A stretch of DNA of 10,872 nucleotides, taken from the NCBI GenBank assembly GCA_012514915.1, contig JAAYZJ010000198.1, positions 1 through 10,872 of the forward strand, written 5' to 3'. The first letter of the stretch is position 1. The number at the start of each line of letters is the position of its first letter. Of this stretch, positions 1 to 7,126 are shown piece by piece. The notes under the pieces were generated by a model, which worked only from the letters and a program-made list of their open reading frames with translations, was not told where the DNA came from and ran no database searches. Position numbers and translations under genes: made by a program. Origin of the DNA: Lentisphaerota bacterium (lineage in GTDB: Bacteria > Verrucomicrobiota > Kiritimatiellia > RFP12 > JAAYLN01).

Positions 1-276
1 GGTGCCCTCGATGACGAGCTCGCGGCTGTAGCCCGTCGTGACGCCGGTGATCATATTGGCGCACAGCGTGCGCAGGAGGCCATGGAGGCTCCGCTGCCCG
101 CGCGAGTCATCGCGCCGTTCAACCCGCAGCAGGCCGTCCGCGACACTGGCGCTGATGCCATCCGGGAGCTCCCGGACCAGCTCGCCGCGGCCGCCCTTGA
201 CGGTGACCGTCGAGCCGGCGATCATCACGGTCACGCCGGCCGGAATGACGACCGGATTTTTTCCGATTTTCGACAT
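1..276 (-). CDS. rplF: 50S ribosomal protein L6, N-terminal part (runs off window)
   Basis: The first 92 codons of L6 are present; the 3' part lies beyond the window edge. L6 is a two-domain protein that binds 23S rRNA near the sarcin-ricin loop and the factor-binding site of the 50S subunit. The translation opens MSKIGKNPVVIPAGV, which matches the start common to bacterial L6 (E. coli MSRVAKAPVVVPAGV), followed by a V-rich beta strand and a KGGRGELVREL segment typical of the first L6 domain. Late in the fragment NMITGVTTGYSRELVIEG matches the usual conserved NMV.GV..G..K.L.. block. The ATG at 276 is preceded by AAGGA about 7 nt upstream and lies 10 nt after the rpsH stop, so it is probably translated from the same message. 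No frameshift is visible in the part seen. Confidence 0.96.
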   Translation of the reverse strand, partial: MSKIGKNPVVIPAGVTVMIAGSTVTVKGGRGELVRELPDGISASVADGLLRVERRDDSRGQRSLHGLLRTLCANMITGVTTGYSRELVIEGT

Positions 277-286
277 CGTTCTATCC

Positions 287-682
287 TTACCAAATGGAAC
301 AGAGAACCTCGCCGCCGAGCTTGCGCTGCCGCGCATCGCGGCCGCTCATCACGCCGCCCGACGTGCTGATGATGGCCAGCCCCATGCCGCCGAGCACCGA
401 GGGCACCTTGTCGGCCGTGCAGTAGCGGCGCAGGCCGGGGCGGCTGTCGCGGCGCAGGCCGCGGATGACGGGCTCCCCCTCGGCCGTATACTTCAGGACG
501 ATCCGCATCTCGCGGCTCGATTCGGCGCCGTGCGTCACCGCGCCGATGAAACCCGCGTCGCGCATGACGCGGGCGATCTCGCCCTTGAGGCGGGACGCCG
601 GCATCGTGACCTCGGGCAGGCGGGCTTTCTGCGCATTGCGGATGCGCGTCAACATATCAGCGATTGGATCTGACCAGCTCAT
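287..682 (-). CDS. rpsH: 30S ribosomal protein S8
   Basis: This encodes 131 residues, the normal S8 length. S8 binds the central domain of 16S rRNA early in 30S assembly; in E. coli it also represses the spc operon by binding its mRNA. The start MSWSDPIADMLTRIRNAQ is the classic S8 N-terminus. The C-terminal signature runs through STSGGVMSGRDAR and ends GGEVLCSIW, matching the family's GVMT..EAR and GGE.LC.(I/V)W. The ATG at 682 sits 9 nt after the rpsN stop and rplF follows 10 nt after the TAA. I did not find an obvious copy of the rRNA-like S8 operator by eye. The gene appears intact. Confidence 0.97.
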   Translation of the reverse strand: MSWSDPIADMLTRIRNAQKARLPEVTMPASRLKGEIARVMRDAGFIGAVTHGAESSREMRIVLKYTAEGEPVIRGLRRDSRPGLRRYCTADKVPSVLGGMGLAIISTSGGVMSGRDARQRKLGGEVLCSIW

Positions 683-691
683 CTTCGGGAC

Positions 692-877
692 CTACCAGCT
701 TGCCTTGGTGACGCCGGGAATCTGCCCGGTCAGCGCCAGCTCGCGAAAACACAACCGGCAGAGCTGAAACTTGCGAATCACGGAATGCGGGCGCCCGCAC
801 CGCGAGCACCGCGTGTACCGGCGCACCTGGAACTTGGGGGCGCGCCTGGCCTTTTCCATCAAGCATGTCTTTGCCAC
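692..877 (-). CDS. rpsN: 30S ribosomal protein S14, zinc-binding (type Z)
   Basis: This 61-residue protein is the short zinc-ribbon form of S14, which sits in the head of the 30S subunit near S3, S10 and S19. Four cysteines, C24, C27, C40 and C43, form two CxxC knuckles (YTRCSRCGRPH and LCRLCF), and the protein ends GVTKASW as this class does. The longer zinc-free S14 lacks these cysteines. The start codon is GTG at 877, supported by an AAGGAG Shine-Dalgarno 5 nt upstream and by the standard MAKT N-terminus. It lies between rplE and rpsH as in other spc operons, 9 nt from each. Many genomes carry a second, zinc-independent S14 elsewhere under Zur control; nothing in this window says whether that applies here. 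The symbol rpsZ is sometimes used for this form. Confidence 0.96.
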   Translation of the reverse strand: MAKTCLMEKARRAPKFQVRRYTRCSRCGRPHSVIRKFQLCRLCFRELALTGQIPGVTKASW

Positions 878-882
878 GGGAA

Positions 883-888
883 CTCCTT
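883..888 (-). promoter_or_regulatory. Ribosome binding site of rpsN
   Basis: AAGGAG reads on the minus strand with 5 nt before the GTG start of rpsN. It overlaps the TAA stop of rplE, so rplE termination and rpsN initiation are physically linked. This site decides in favour of GTG at 877 over the downstream in-frame ATG at codon 7. Confidence 0.8.
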
Positions 889-1432
889 ACTTCGGGTTGG
901 CACCAGCGAACGGCACGCCGAGCAAGGCAAGCAGCTCCCGCGCCATCTTGTTGTCGTCGGTGGTCGTGCAGAAGGTGATGTCCATCCCCTGCTCTGCCGG
1001 GATGCCGGCGGGATCGATCTCGGGGAAGATCGTCTGCTCCTTGAGACCGAAGGTGTAATTGCCACGGCCGTCGAAGCCGCGGGGCGACAAGCCGCGGAAG
1101 TCGCGGATGCGCGGCAGGGCCACGCTCACCAGCCGATCCATGAACTCGTACATGCGGAGCCCCCGCAGGGTGACCTTGGCCCCGATGACCATGTCCTCGC
1201 GGAGCTTGAAGTTCGAGATGCTCTTGCGCGCCTTGCAGAGCTGGGGTTGCTGCCCCGTCAGCGCGGCGAGCTCCTGGATGAGCTTCTTCTGCACATCCTT
1301 CTCCACGATGCCAAAGCCCATGTTGACGACGATCTTCGTCAACCGGGGCACGGCCATCGGGTTCTTGATGCCCAGCTTCTCGCGCAACTTCGGCACCACT
1401 TCGGTGCGGTACTTGTCCTTCAACCTGGCCAT
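887..1432 (-). CDS. rplE: 50S ribosomal protein L5
   Basis: This encodes 181 residues, within the usual 179-187 for bacterial L5. L5 binds 5S rRNA and forms part of the central protuberance, contacting the 30S head. Recognisable blocks in order are the MARLKDKYRTEVVPKL start, KIVVNMGFG (residues about 32-40), the KARKSISNFKLRED stretch that matches the usual (A.KS.A.FK.RE) 5S-binding region, ALPRIRDFRGL, and GRGNYTFGLKEQTIFPEI near the C-terminus. The frame is open further upstream to 1543, but homology begins at the ATG at 1432, which is preceded by GAGG with a 6-nt spacer; the upstream part overlaps rplX and is rejected. The gene lies 13 nt after rplX and 9 nt before rpsN. Confidence 0.96.
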   Translation of the reverse strand: MARLKDKYRTEVVPKLREKLGIKNPMAVPRLTKIVVNMGFGIVEKDVQKKLIQELAALTGQQPQLCKARKSISNFKLREDMVIGAKVTLRGLRMYEFMDRLVSVALPRIRDFRGLSPRGFDGRGNYTFGLKEQTIFPEIDPAGIPAEQGMDITFCTTTDDNKMARELLALLGVPFAGANPK

Positions 1433-1445
1433 AATCGTCCTCTTG

Positions 1446-1763
1446 TCAATCCAGCACGCGACCGGTGCCCTTTGCCTTGCGCACGGTTTTGCCACCCTCG
1501 CGGACACGCGAGATCCGGACGCCCTTCTTGGCGGCGGCGTCATACGGCATCAGGTTCGAGAGCCGGATCGGCGCCTCGACGGTGTCAAACCCGCCATTCG
1601 GCCGTTCCTGGGTGCGACGGACGGCGCGCTTGACGAGATTGAGACCCTCGACAATCGCCTGGCCGGCCACCGGATCGACCGAGCGCACCGCTCCCGTCTG
1701 CCCGGCATACTCGCCGGTGATGGCGATGACCTGGTCGTTCTTCCTGATTCGTGCGATACTCAT
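1446..1763 (-). CDS. rplX: 50S ribosomal protein L24
   Basis: This encodes 105 residues, the usual L24 length. L24 is an early 50S assembly initiator that binds the 5' part of 23S rRNA near the exit of the peptide tunnel. The N-terminus carries the KOW motif: KNDQVIAITGEYAGQTGAV with the key glycine, followed by IVEGLNLVKRAVR, matching the family's (V/I)EG.N..K. EAPIRLSNLM is the conserved block after the KOW domain. The segment after it has no cysteines, unlike some L24 proteins with a CxxC there. The ATG at 1763 lies 12 nt after the rplN stop. The gene ends 13 nt before rplE, the usual spc operon order. Confidence 0.95.
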   Translation of the reverse strand: MSIARIRKNDQVIAITGEYAGQTGAVRSVDPVAGQAIVEGLNLVKRAVRRTQERPNGGFDTVEAPIRLSNLMPYDAAAKKGVRISRVREGGKTVRKAKGTGRVLD

Positions 1764-1775
1764 GTTGTTGTCCCG

Positions 1776-2141
1776 TTAAACGACTTCCGGCGCCAGCGAA
1801 ATCACCTTGGCGCAGACCGTGTCGCGCAGCTCACGCGCGACCGGCCCAAAAATACGCGTGCCCAGCGGATTGAACTTGGCGTCGACAATCACGCAGGCGT
1901 TCTGGTCGAAGGCCACCTGCGAGCCGTCCGGGCGGCGGATCGGATGGGCCGTGCGGACGATCACCGCCAGGCAGACCTGCCCCTTCTTGACCGCGCCCGT
2001 GGGCGCCGCCTCCTTGATCGCCACGCGGATCACGTCGCCGACGTGGGCGAACTCCTTGCGCTGCCCCAGCACGCGGAAGCAGCGGGCCAGTTTGGCGCCG
2101 GTGTTGTCGGCGACCACCAGGTTGGTTTCCTCGCGAACCAT
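1776..2141 (-). CDS. rplN: 50S ribosomal protein L14
   Basis: This encodes 121 residues, close to the standard 122. L14 binds 23S rRNA on the subunit interface beside L19 and forms intersubunit bridges. Diagnostic blocks are VVADNTGAKLARCFRVLG at the N-terminus, KEAAPTGAVKKGQV (residues about 43-56), VRTAHPIRRPDGS, and FDQNACVIVDAKFNPLGTRIFGPVARELRD towards the end, in blocks that match the family closely. It begins only 2 nt after the rpsQ stop (TAG, CC, ATG). In E. coli this boundary holds the spc operon promoter; here there is no room for a separate promoter in the gap, so the S10 and spc blocks are probably co-transcribed. Confidence 0.97.
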   Translation of the reverse strand: MVREETNLVVADNTGAKLARCFRVLGQRKEFAHVGDVIRVAIKEAAPTGAVKKGQVCLAVIVRTAHPIRRPDGSQVAFDQNACVIVDAKFNPLGTRIFGPVARELRDTVCAKVISLAPEVV

Positions 2142-2143
2142 GG

Positions 2144-2422
2144 CTACTTAGCTCCTTTGCTGTCGTCCGCCTGGCCGGCCAGGCGCCAGCGCTTGGTCGC
2201 GCTCAGCGGGCGGCACTCGACGATGTCGACCGTCTCGCCGACCACCGCGCGGTTGTCGGGATCGTGGACATGGTACTTGCGGGTCTGACGGATAATCTTG
2301 CCGTATTGGGGGTGCGGCAGGCGCCGCTCGGCCTCGACCACGATGCTCTTGTCACCGCTGCGGCTGACGACCACGCCCCGACGCGTCTTGCGGCTGTTGC
2401 GCTTGACTGCTTCCTCGCTCAT
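2144..2422 (-). CDS. rpsQ: 30S ribosomal protein S17
   Basis: This encodes 92 residues, slightly longer than the 80-85 of many bacteria because of a short N-terminal and C-terminal tail. S17 is an OB-fold primary 16S rRNA binder important in early 30S assembly. The core reads RKTRRGVVVSRSGDKSIVV, then HPQYGKIIRQTRKYHVHDP, and the family signature near the end is VDIVECRPLSATKRW. The start ATG overlaps the rpmC stop as ATGA (positions 2419-2422), which implies translational coupling with L29. rplN follows after only 2 nt. Confidence 0.96.
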   Translation of the reverse strand: MSEEAVKRNSRKTRRGVVVSRSGDKSIVVEAERRLPHPQYGKIIRQTRKYHVHDPDNRAVVGETVDIVECRPLSATKRWRLAGQADDSKGAK

Positions 2423-2616
2423 GCCTGTTTCTCCCGCTCGGCGGCGATCGTCAGCATGCGGGCGATGTCGCGCCGCATCTGACGCATCCGGCCGGCCTTC
2501 TCCACGGCGACCCCGCTGCGATGCTTCAAGCGCAGGCCGGCCAGCTCGTGCGCCGACTCGCGCACCTTGACGGCCAGCTCCTCCGCGCTCAATTCTCTAA
2601 ATTCCCTTGGCTTCAT
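2419..2616 (-). CDS. rpmC: 50S ribosomal protein L29
   Basis: This encodes 65 residues, the standard L29 size. L29 lies beside L23 at the polypeptide tunnel exit and contributes to the docking site of nascent-chain factors. The sequence is a helical hairpin: MKPREFRELSAEELAVKV, a conserved HELAGLRLKHRSG turn matching (L..L.F....G), then RMRQMRRDIARMLTI, which corresponds to the family's RR.IAR..T. The frame is open further upstream, but homology starts at the ATG at 2616, which has GGGAG 6 nt upstream. It overlaps rpsQ by 4 nt at the 3' end. A perfect 16-nt GC palindrome lies just upstream in the gap from rplP. Confidence 0.94.
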   Translation of the reverse strand: MKPREFRELSAEELAVKVRESAHELAGLRLKHRSGVAVEKAGRMRQMRRDIARMLTIAAEREKQA

Positions 2617-2627
2617 GCTAAGCTCCC

Positions 2628-2643
2628 GGCGGCGCGCGCCGCC
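2628..2643. repeat. 16-nt perfect palindrome between rplP and rpmC
   Basis: GGCGGCGCGCGCCGCC is its own reverse complement and sits in the 38-nt gap between the rplP stop and the rpmC start. In RNA it could form a 6-bp all-GC stem with a GCGC loop, ending directly at the GGGAG ribosome binding site of rpmC. There is no following U-run, so it is not a classic terminator. It could affect L29 translation or mRNA stability, or be a by-product of high GC content. Confidence 0.55.
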
Positions 2644-2654
2644 TCGTCGCGTAC

Positions 2655-3068
2655 CTAGCGGTCGCGCGTGACCAGTTGCGTTTGAATGCCCAGCTTGGTG
2701 TCCGCCAGCCGGAGGCACTCGCGCGCCACGGCCTCGGAAACCCCGCCGATCTCAAACAAGATTTTACCCGGCACGACGACGGCGACCCAGAACTCGGGGT
2801 TGCCCTTGCCGCTGCCCATGCGCACCTCGATCGGCTTCTTGGTCACCGGCTTGTCGGGGAAAATCCGGATCCAGACCTTGCCCTTGCGCTTCATGTAGCG
2901 GTTCATCGCGACACGACAGGCCTCGATCTGGGTGTTCTTGAGCCAGCCGCGCGACATCGCCTTGAGGCCGTAGTCGCCATAGGTCAGCTCGGTTCCCGAG
3001 GTGGCGAAGCCGCTGCGGCTTCCCTTCGACTGCTTGCGGTGTAAAACCCGTTTAGGCATTAGGGGCAT
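2655..3068 (-). CDS. rplP: 50S ribosomal protein L16
   Basis: This encodes 137 residues, the normal L16 length. L16 binds near the A-site of the peptidyl transferase centre and is needed late in 50S assembly. Signature blocks are MPKRVLHRKQSKG at the N-terminus, GDYGLKAMSRGWLKNTQIEA (residues 31-50), KVWIRIFPDKPVTKKP, and EVRMGSGKGNPEFWVA. Arg83 in VRMG corresponds to the arginine hydroxylated in E. coli L16 (Arg81). The start at 3068 has GGAGG with 7-nt spacing; a second ATG at 3059 (MPKRV) is also possible but is 16 nt from that site. With the 3068 start it overlaps the end of rpsC by 17 nt. The 3' end is followed by a 38-nt gap to rpmC. Confidence 0.95.
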   Translation of the reverse strand: MPLMPKRVLHRKQSKGSRSGFATSGTELTYGDYGLKAMSRGWLKNTQIEACRVAMNRYMKRKGKVWIRIFPDKPVTKKPIEVRMGSGKGNPEFWVAVVVPGKILFEIGGVSEAVARECLRLADTKLGIQTQLVTRDR

Positions 3069-3732
3069 GGCTCTTCCTCCGCGTTCCGCTCGTCCGGGCA
3101 GGCTGGAAGTCGTCCCGCTTGCAAATCCAGACCTTGACGCCAATCAAACCGGCCGTCGTATGGGCCTCGGCAAAACCATAGTCGATGTTGGCCCGCAGCG
3201 TGTGCAGGGGGACCTTGCCCTCCTTGCTCCACTCCACACGGGCGATCTCGGCGTTGTTGATCCGGCCGCAGCAGCGGATCTTGATCCCATCGACCCCCAT
3301 GTCCATGGCGATCTGCTGGGCGCGCTTGATCGCGCGGCGCAGGGCGACGCGCCGCTCGATCTGCTGGGCGATCCCCTCGGAGACGAGCTGGGCGTTGGCA
3401 TCGGCGTCGCGCACCTCGTGGATCTCGAGATAGATCTCCTTGCCCGTCTGCCGGGCCAGCAACTGGCGCAGCTGGTCGACGTCGTTGTCGCCCTTGCGGC
3501 CGATCACGATGCCCGGACGCGCCGTGAAAATGTTGACGCGCACGCGGTTGGCGTAGCGCTCGATGATGACCTTCGACACGGCCGCATTGGCGAGCCGCTT
3601 CATCACCGTCTGGCGAATGAGCTGATCTTCGGCCAGCAGCTCGCCAAAGTGCTTCTTATCGCTGTACCAGCGCGACCGCCACTGCTTATCCAGGGCCACC
3701 CGGAATCCGATCGGATTAACTTTCTGTCCCAA
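3052..3732 (-). CDS. rpsC: 30S ribosomal protein S3 (TTG start)
   Basis: This encodes 226 residues, typical for S3, which lines the mRNA entry channel on the 30S head and contributes to mRNA helicase activity. The N-terminus MGQKVNPIGFRV is the universal bacterial S3 start. A KH domain follows with the GxxG loop G78-R-K-G81 in IVIGRKGDND. The basic residues R132, R133 and K136 in LRRAIKRAQ match the R131/R132/K135 helicase residues of E. coli S3. The C-terminal domain contains GRINNAEIARVEW and ANIDYGFAEAHTTAG. The start codon is TTG at 3732, set by homology and by AAGGAG 6 nt upstream. It lies 18 nt after rplV and overlaps rplP by 17 nt. Confidence 0.97.
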   Translation of the reverse strand: MGQKVNPIGFRVALDKQWRSRWYSDKKHFGELLAEDQLIRQTVMKRLANAAVSKVIIERYANRVRVNIFTARPGIVIGRKGDNDVDQLRQLLARQTGKEIYLEIHEVRDADANAQLVSEGIAQQIERRVALRRAIKRAQQIAMDMGVDGIKIRCCGRINNAEIARVEWSKEGKVPLHTLRANIDYGFAEAHTTAGLIGVKVWICKRDDFQPARTSGTRRKSHAPNA

Positions 3733-3738
3733 GTTCCG

Positions 3739-3744
3739 CTCCTT
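3739..3744 (-). promoter_or_regulatory. Ribosome binding site of rpsC
   Basis: AAGGAG on the minus strand stands 6 nt before the TTG codon of rpsC. A strong site at ideal distance, together with the invariant GQKVNPIG that follows, fixes the TTG as the start and compensates for the weak initiation codon. Confidence 0.8.
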
Positions 3745-3750
3745 CCTGAA

Positions 3751-4092
3751 TCACTGTTCGACGCCGTCGGTCAGAACGACCTTGACATGGCAGAGCCGCC
3801 GCGCGATCGGACTCGCACTGCCGCGGGCGCGCGGCCAGTGCCGGCGCATGCGGGTGCTCTCGTCGAAGACCGCCAGCTTGACCCGCAGGCCATCGACGTC
3901 CAGATTGTTGTTGTGCTTTGCGTTGGCCATGGCCGACTTCAGCGTCTTCCCCAGATGGAAGGCGGCCTTCAGCGGGCTGAACTGGGCGACCTTCAGCGCC
4001 TCGCCCACGGGGAGCCCTTGCACCTGGCGCGCCAATGGCCGGCCCTTCTGGGCCGAGAGCCGCACGTTGCGGGTGATTGCAGAGATTTCCAT
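3751..4092 (-). CDS. rplV: 50S ribosomal protein L22
   Basis: This encodes 113 residues, near the usual 110-118. L22 spans the 50S subunit with a long beta hairpin lining the nascent peptide tunnel close to the macrolide site. The N-terminal part reads RNVRLSAQKGRPLARQVQG (family: R.SP.K.R.V...IRG), then AAFHLGKTLKSAMANAKHNN, matching the conserved K.L.SA.ANA.HN. The hairpin segment is about residues 80-103, with RMRRHWPRARGSASPIARR; the family norm is R.RPRARG.A..I.KR, so the tip carries some substitutions (W87 and the SPIA stretch). The ATG at 4092 is preceded by GGAGG at good spacing, 15 nt after the rpsS stop. Confidence 0.95.
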   Translation of the reverse strand: MEISAITRNVRLSAQKGRPLARQVQGLPVGEALKVAQFSPLKAAFHLGKTLKSAMANAKHNNNLDVDGLRVKLAVFDESTRMRRHWPRARGSASPIARRLCHVKVVLTDGVEQ

Positions 4093-4107
4093 GCTCGTTC
4101 CCTCCGC

Positions 4108-4389
4108 CTACTTGGCGGCAACCTTGTTGGCGGTCGTCCCATGCGAGCGGAACACGCGCGTCGGCGCGAACTCGCCCAGGCGGTGCCCCACCATGTTCTC
4201 ATTCACAAAAATCGGCACATGCTGCCTGCCGTTGTGGATCGCGAACGTCAGGCCGACAAACTCGGGGAGGATCATGGAGCGGCGCGACCAGGTCTTGATC
4301 GGCTGCAGACGCCCGCTCTGGCGCATCCGTTCCACTTTCACCAGAAGCTTGGCCTCCACGTAGGGGCCCTTTTTAATTGACCGTGCCAT
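4108..4389 (-). CDS. rpsS: 30S ribosomal protein S19
   Basis: This encodes 93 residues, the usual S19 length. S19 is on the 30S head, forms a complex with S13 and contacts the A-site tRNA and the 50S central protuberance. The start MARSIKKGPYVEAKLL and the blocks KTWSRRSMILPEFVGLTFA, HNGRQHVPIFVNENMVGH and LGEFAPTRVFRSHG follow the family with only conservative changes. It begins 3 nt after the rplB stop (TAA, GCG, ATG) and ends 15 nt before rplV, consistent with tight coupling in the S10 operon. Confidence 0.97.
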   Translation of the reverse strand: MARSIKKGPYVEAKLLVKVERMRQSGRLQPIKTWSRRSMILPEFVGLTFAIHNGRQHVPIFVNENMVGHRLGEFAPTRVFRSHGTTANKVAAK

Positions 4390-4392
4390 CGC

Positions 4393-5217
<825 letters not shown>

Positions 5218-5239
5218 GGTACTATTGCCTCCAGCGGGT

Positions 5240-5518
5240 TCAGACCGCCTCGATGCGCTCGCCGGCCTTGACCGTCACGACGGCACGCTTCCAGTCGGAG
5301 CCCCGGACGACGCGGCGGTTGCGCAGGACGCGCGGGCGCCCATTGTAGTTCTGCGTGTTGACGGCCACGACGTGGACCCCGAAGGTCTTCTCGACGGCCA
5401 TGCGGATCTGAATCTTGTTGGCGTCGCGGGCGACCTCCAGCAGATACTGGTTGCCGGCGGCGAGCTGGGTGCCCTTCTCCGTCACCTGGACGCGCTTGAT
5501 GATCTCGGGATCCTTCAT
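5240..5518 (-). CDS. rplW: 50S ribosomal protein L23
   Basis: This encodes 92 residues, at the short end of the L23 range. L23 sits at the tunnel exit and is the docking point for trigger factor and signal recognition particle. The N-terminal block IIKRVQVTEKGTQLA corresponds to the family's (I.RPVITEK), with the usual PV.TEKS altered to VQVTEKG. YLLEVARDANKIQIRMAVEK and VHVVAVNTQNYNGRPR follow, and the end matches the RR..R.SDWK.A.V.L motif. The start overlaps the rplD stop as ATGA (5515-5518), with GGAGG 7 nt upstream. rplB follows after 22 nt. Confidence 0.95.
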   Translation of the reverse strand: MKDPEIIKRVQVTEKGTQLAAGNQYLLEVARDANKIQIRMAVEKTFGVHVVAVNTQNYNGRPRVLRNRRVVRGSDWKRAVVTVKAGERIEAV

Positions 5519-6156
5519 GCTTGCTCCTCCGTCGTCCCCATGCGGGCGACGAGCTTGTCCCAGGCGTCGCGCGCCACGACGATCCGGCGCGGTGCGACCA
5601 GGGAGTAGACGTCCAGATTATCGGCTGTCACGACGACGACCTTCGGCAGGTTGCGCGCGGCGCGCTCGACGTCGGGGGCCGCCGTGCCGGTCACGATCAG
5701 CGTGCGCCCCTCGGCCCCGAGCTGCTTGAGCAGCCCGGCCATCAGCCGCGTGCGGCCGTCGGCCACGTCGAACGACTCGACCACGAGCACCTTGTCGCTC
5801 CGGATCTGCTCGCTGAGCGCATGGCGGAAGGCGAGCTGGGCCACCTTGCGGTTGACCTTGACGCCGTAGTCGCGCGGCTTGGGGCCCATGGCCACGCCGC
5901 CGCCGCGCCAGACGGGCGACTGCCGCAGGCCGGCGCGGGCGCGCCCCGTCCCCTTCTGCTTCCACGGCTTCCTGTTGCTGCCCGCGACTTCGCCCTTGCC
6001 CAGCGTCGAGGCCGTGCCGGCGCGCCGCGCGTTCAACGTCGCCGTGACGACATCCTTGACCGGCTGTCCGCCCCGGTCCAGAACCAGGCGCTCATCCGCG
6101 ATTTCCACCTCGCCGGTGGCCTCGCCCTTCGCATTGTAAACGTTGATCTTGCTCAT
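5515..6156 (-). CDS. rplD: 50S ribosomal protein L4
   Basis: This encodes 213 residues, within the normal 200-220. L4 binds domain I of 23S rRNA and projects a long loop into the peptide tunnel; in E. coli it also autoregulates the S10 operon. The loop is visible at residues about 58-98, including GSNRKPWKQKGTGRARAG and then SPVWRGGGVAMGPKPRDY, matching the family strongly. The globular C-terminal part contains VNRKVAQLAFRHALSEQ and VTADNLDVYSLVAPRRIV (family: .A..LNVYDL......). It begins 7 nt after rplC with GAGG upstream of the ATG at 6156 and overlaps rplW by 4 nt. The leader on which E. coli L4 acts is not present before rpsJ here. Confidence 0.96.
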   Translation of the reverse strand: MSKINVYNAKGEATGEVEIADERLVLDRGGQPVKDVVTATLNARRAGTASTLGKGEVAGSNRKPWKQKGTGRARAGLRQSPVWRGGGVAMGPKPRDYGVKVNRKVAQLAFRHALSEQIRSDKVLVVESFDVADGRTRLMAGLLKQLGAEGRTLIVTGTAAPDVERAARNLPKVVVVTADNLDVYSLVAPRRIVVARDAWDKLVARMGTTEEQA

Positions 6157-6163
6157 CGCGTCC

Positions 6164-6793
6164 TCATGCCTTCCTGAGGGCCTTCTTCACCATGACGACG
6201 GCACCGGCCGGTCCGGGCACCGCACCGCGGACGAGCATCACGTTCTCGCCCGAGCGGATCTGGACGACGGCCAGGTTGCGGGCCGTCACCTTCACGGCGC
6301 CCATGTGGCCGGGCATCGGCTTGCCCTTGCGGACCCAGCCCGGCAGATTGCGCTCGCCGATCGAACCGATGCGGCGCTTGGAGTGGCCGCCGTGCCCGTG
6401 GGGACCACCCGCCATGCGGAAACGCCGCACGGCGCCAGCGAACCCCCGGCCGATCGACACCGCCGTCACGTCGACGTACTTGACACCCTCGAAAAGTCCC
6501 ACGTTCAGCAGGTCGCCGACGCCGACACTCTCGCCCGCGTCGGGCTTGAATTCGCGCAGCTCGCGGCAGGGCTGGACCCCGGCCTTCTCAAAGCGCGCCC
6601 GGACCGCCTTCGTCAGGCGCTGCGGCTTCTGGGGCAGATAACCCACCTGAACCGCCTCGTAACCGTCGGTCGCCTGCCGCTTGACCTGCACGACGGGACA
6701 CGGTCCCACTTCGAGCACCGTGACGGCGACGAACCGTCCAGCCTCGTCCCAGACCTGCGTCATGCCCACTTTTTTGCCAATCAACCCGTCCAT
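6164..6793 (-). CDS. rplC: 50S ribosomal protein L3
   Basis: This encodes 209 residues, the standard L3 size. L3 is one of the first proteins to bind 23S rRNA and reaches the peptidyl transferase centre with a central extension. The start MDGLIGKKVGMTQVWDEAG matches the family (M.G..G.K.GMT.....G). The central loop residues about 126-165 include RMAGGPHGHGGHSKRRIGSIG and PGWVRKGKPMPGHMG, close to the conserved pattern. Glu147 occupies the position of Gln150, which PrmB methylates in E. coli; many bacteria lack that glutamine. The ATG at 6793 is 24 nt after the rpsJ stop with a moderate GGTGGG upstream. Confidence 0.96.
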   Translation of the reverse strand: MDGLIGKKVGMTQVWDEAGRFVAVTVLEVGPCPVVQVKRQATDGYEAVQVGYLPQKPQRLTKAVRARFEKAGVQPCRELREFKPDAGESVGVGDLLNVGLFEGVKYVDVTAVSIGRGFAGAVRRFRMAGGPHGHGGHSKRRIGSIGERNLPGWVRKGKPMPGHMGAVKVTARNLAVVQIRSGENVMLVRGAVPGPAGAVVMVKKALRKA

Positions 6794-6817
6794 GGTATTC
6801 CCACCGCCTTGCTGCGC

Positions 6818-7126
6818 TTAGATGCGAATTGAAATGTCGACACCGGCCGGCAGGTTCAGCTTCTTGAGCTCGTCCACCGTCTTGGCCGTCGGGCTGACAA
6901 TGTCGAGGAGCCGCTTGTGCGTCCGCATCTCGAACTGATCCATCGACTTCTTGTCGACATGGGGGCTGCGGTTCACCGTCCAGCGCTCGATGCGCGTGGG
7001 CAGGGGAACCGGCCCGACGACCTGGGCGCCCGACCCGCGGGCGGTCTCGATGATTTCCGTGACGGCCTGATCGAGGACCCGATGGTCATAGGCCTGCAAC
7101 CGAATTCGTATGCGCTGACTTTGCAT
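6818..7126 (-). CDS. rpsJ: 30S ribosomal protein S10 (NusE)
   Basis: This encodes 102 residues, the normal length. S10 is a 30S head protein and, as NusE, links transcription to translation by binding NusB and NusG. The N-terminal IRIRLQAYDHRVLDQAV matches the family IRI.LKA.DH..LD. Next come GPVPLPTRIERWTVNRSPHV, then KSMDQFEMRTHKRLLDI, matching the family's (S.EQFE.RTHKR.IDI), and the protein ends GVDISIRI as expected. The ATG at 7126 lies only 10 nt after the fusA stop, with a weak upstream GCGGT and no room for the long S10 leader found in enterobacteria. It opens the S10 block: rplC follows after 24 nt. Confidence 0.97.
   Translation of the reverse strand: MQSQRIRIRLQAYDHRVLDQAVTEIIETARGSGAQVVGPVPLPTRIERWTVNRSPHVDKKSMDQFEMRTHKRLLDIVSPTAKTVDELKKLNLPAGVDISIRI

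Noticed and set aside
1433..1543. Upstream in-frame extension of rplE.
   Set aside because: It overlaps the rplX 3' end, shows no L5 homology, and the ATG at 1432 has a good ribosome binding site and the canonical N-terminus.
1059..2288. A 409-codon plus-strand open frame across rplE, rplX, rplN and rpsQ.
   Set aside because: Low-complexity antisense shadow crossing several genes and junctions, with no family resemblance.
2628..2643. Intrinsic terminator between rplP and rpmC.
   Set aside because: The GC hairpin is not followed by a U-run on the minus strand, and the operon plainly continues.
2617..2718. Upstream in-frame extension of rpmC.
   Set aside because: It covers the palindrome and the end of rplP and is not L29-like; L29 homology begins at the ATG at 2616.
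3001..4380. A 459-codon plus-strand open frame spanning rpsC, rplV and rpsS.
   Set aside because: It runs antisense across three clear ribosomal protein genes; long stop-free antisense frames follow from strong G/C third-position bias.
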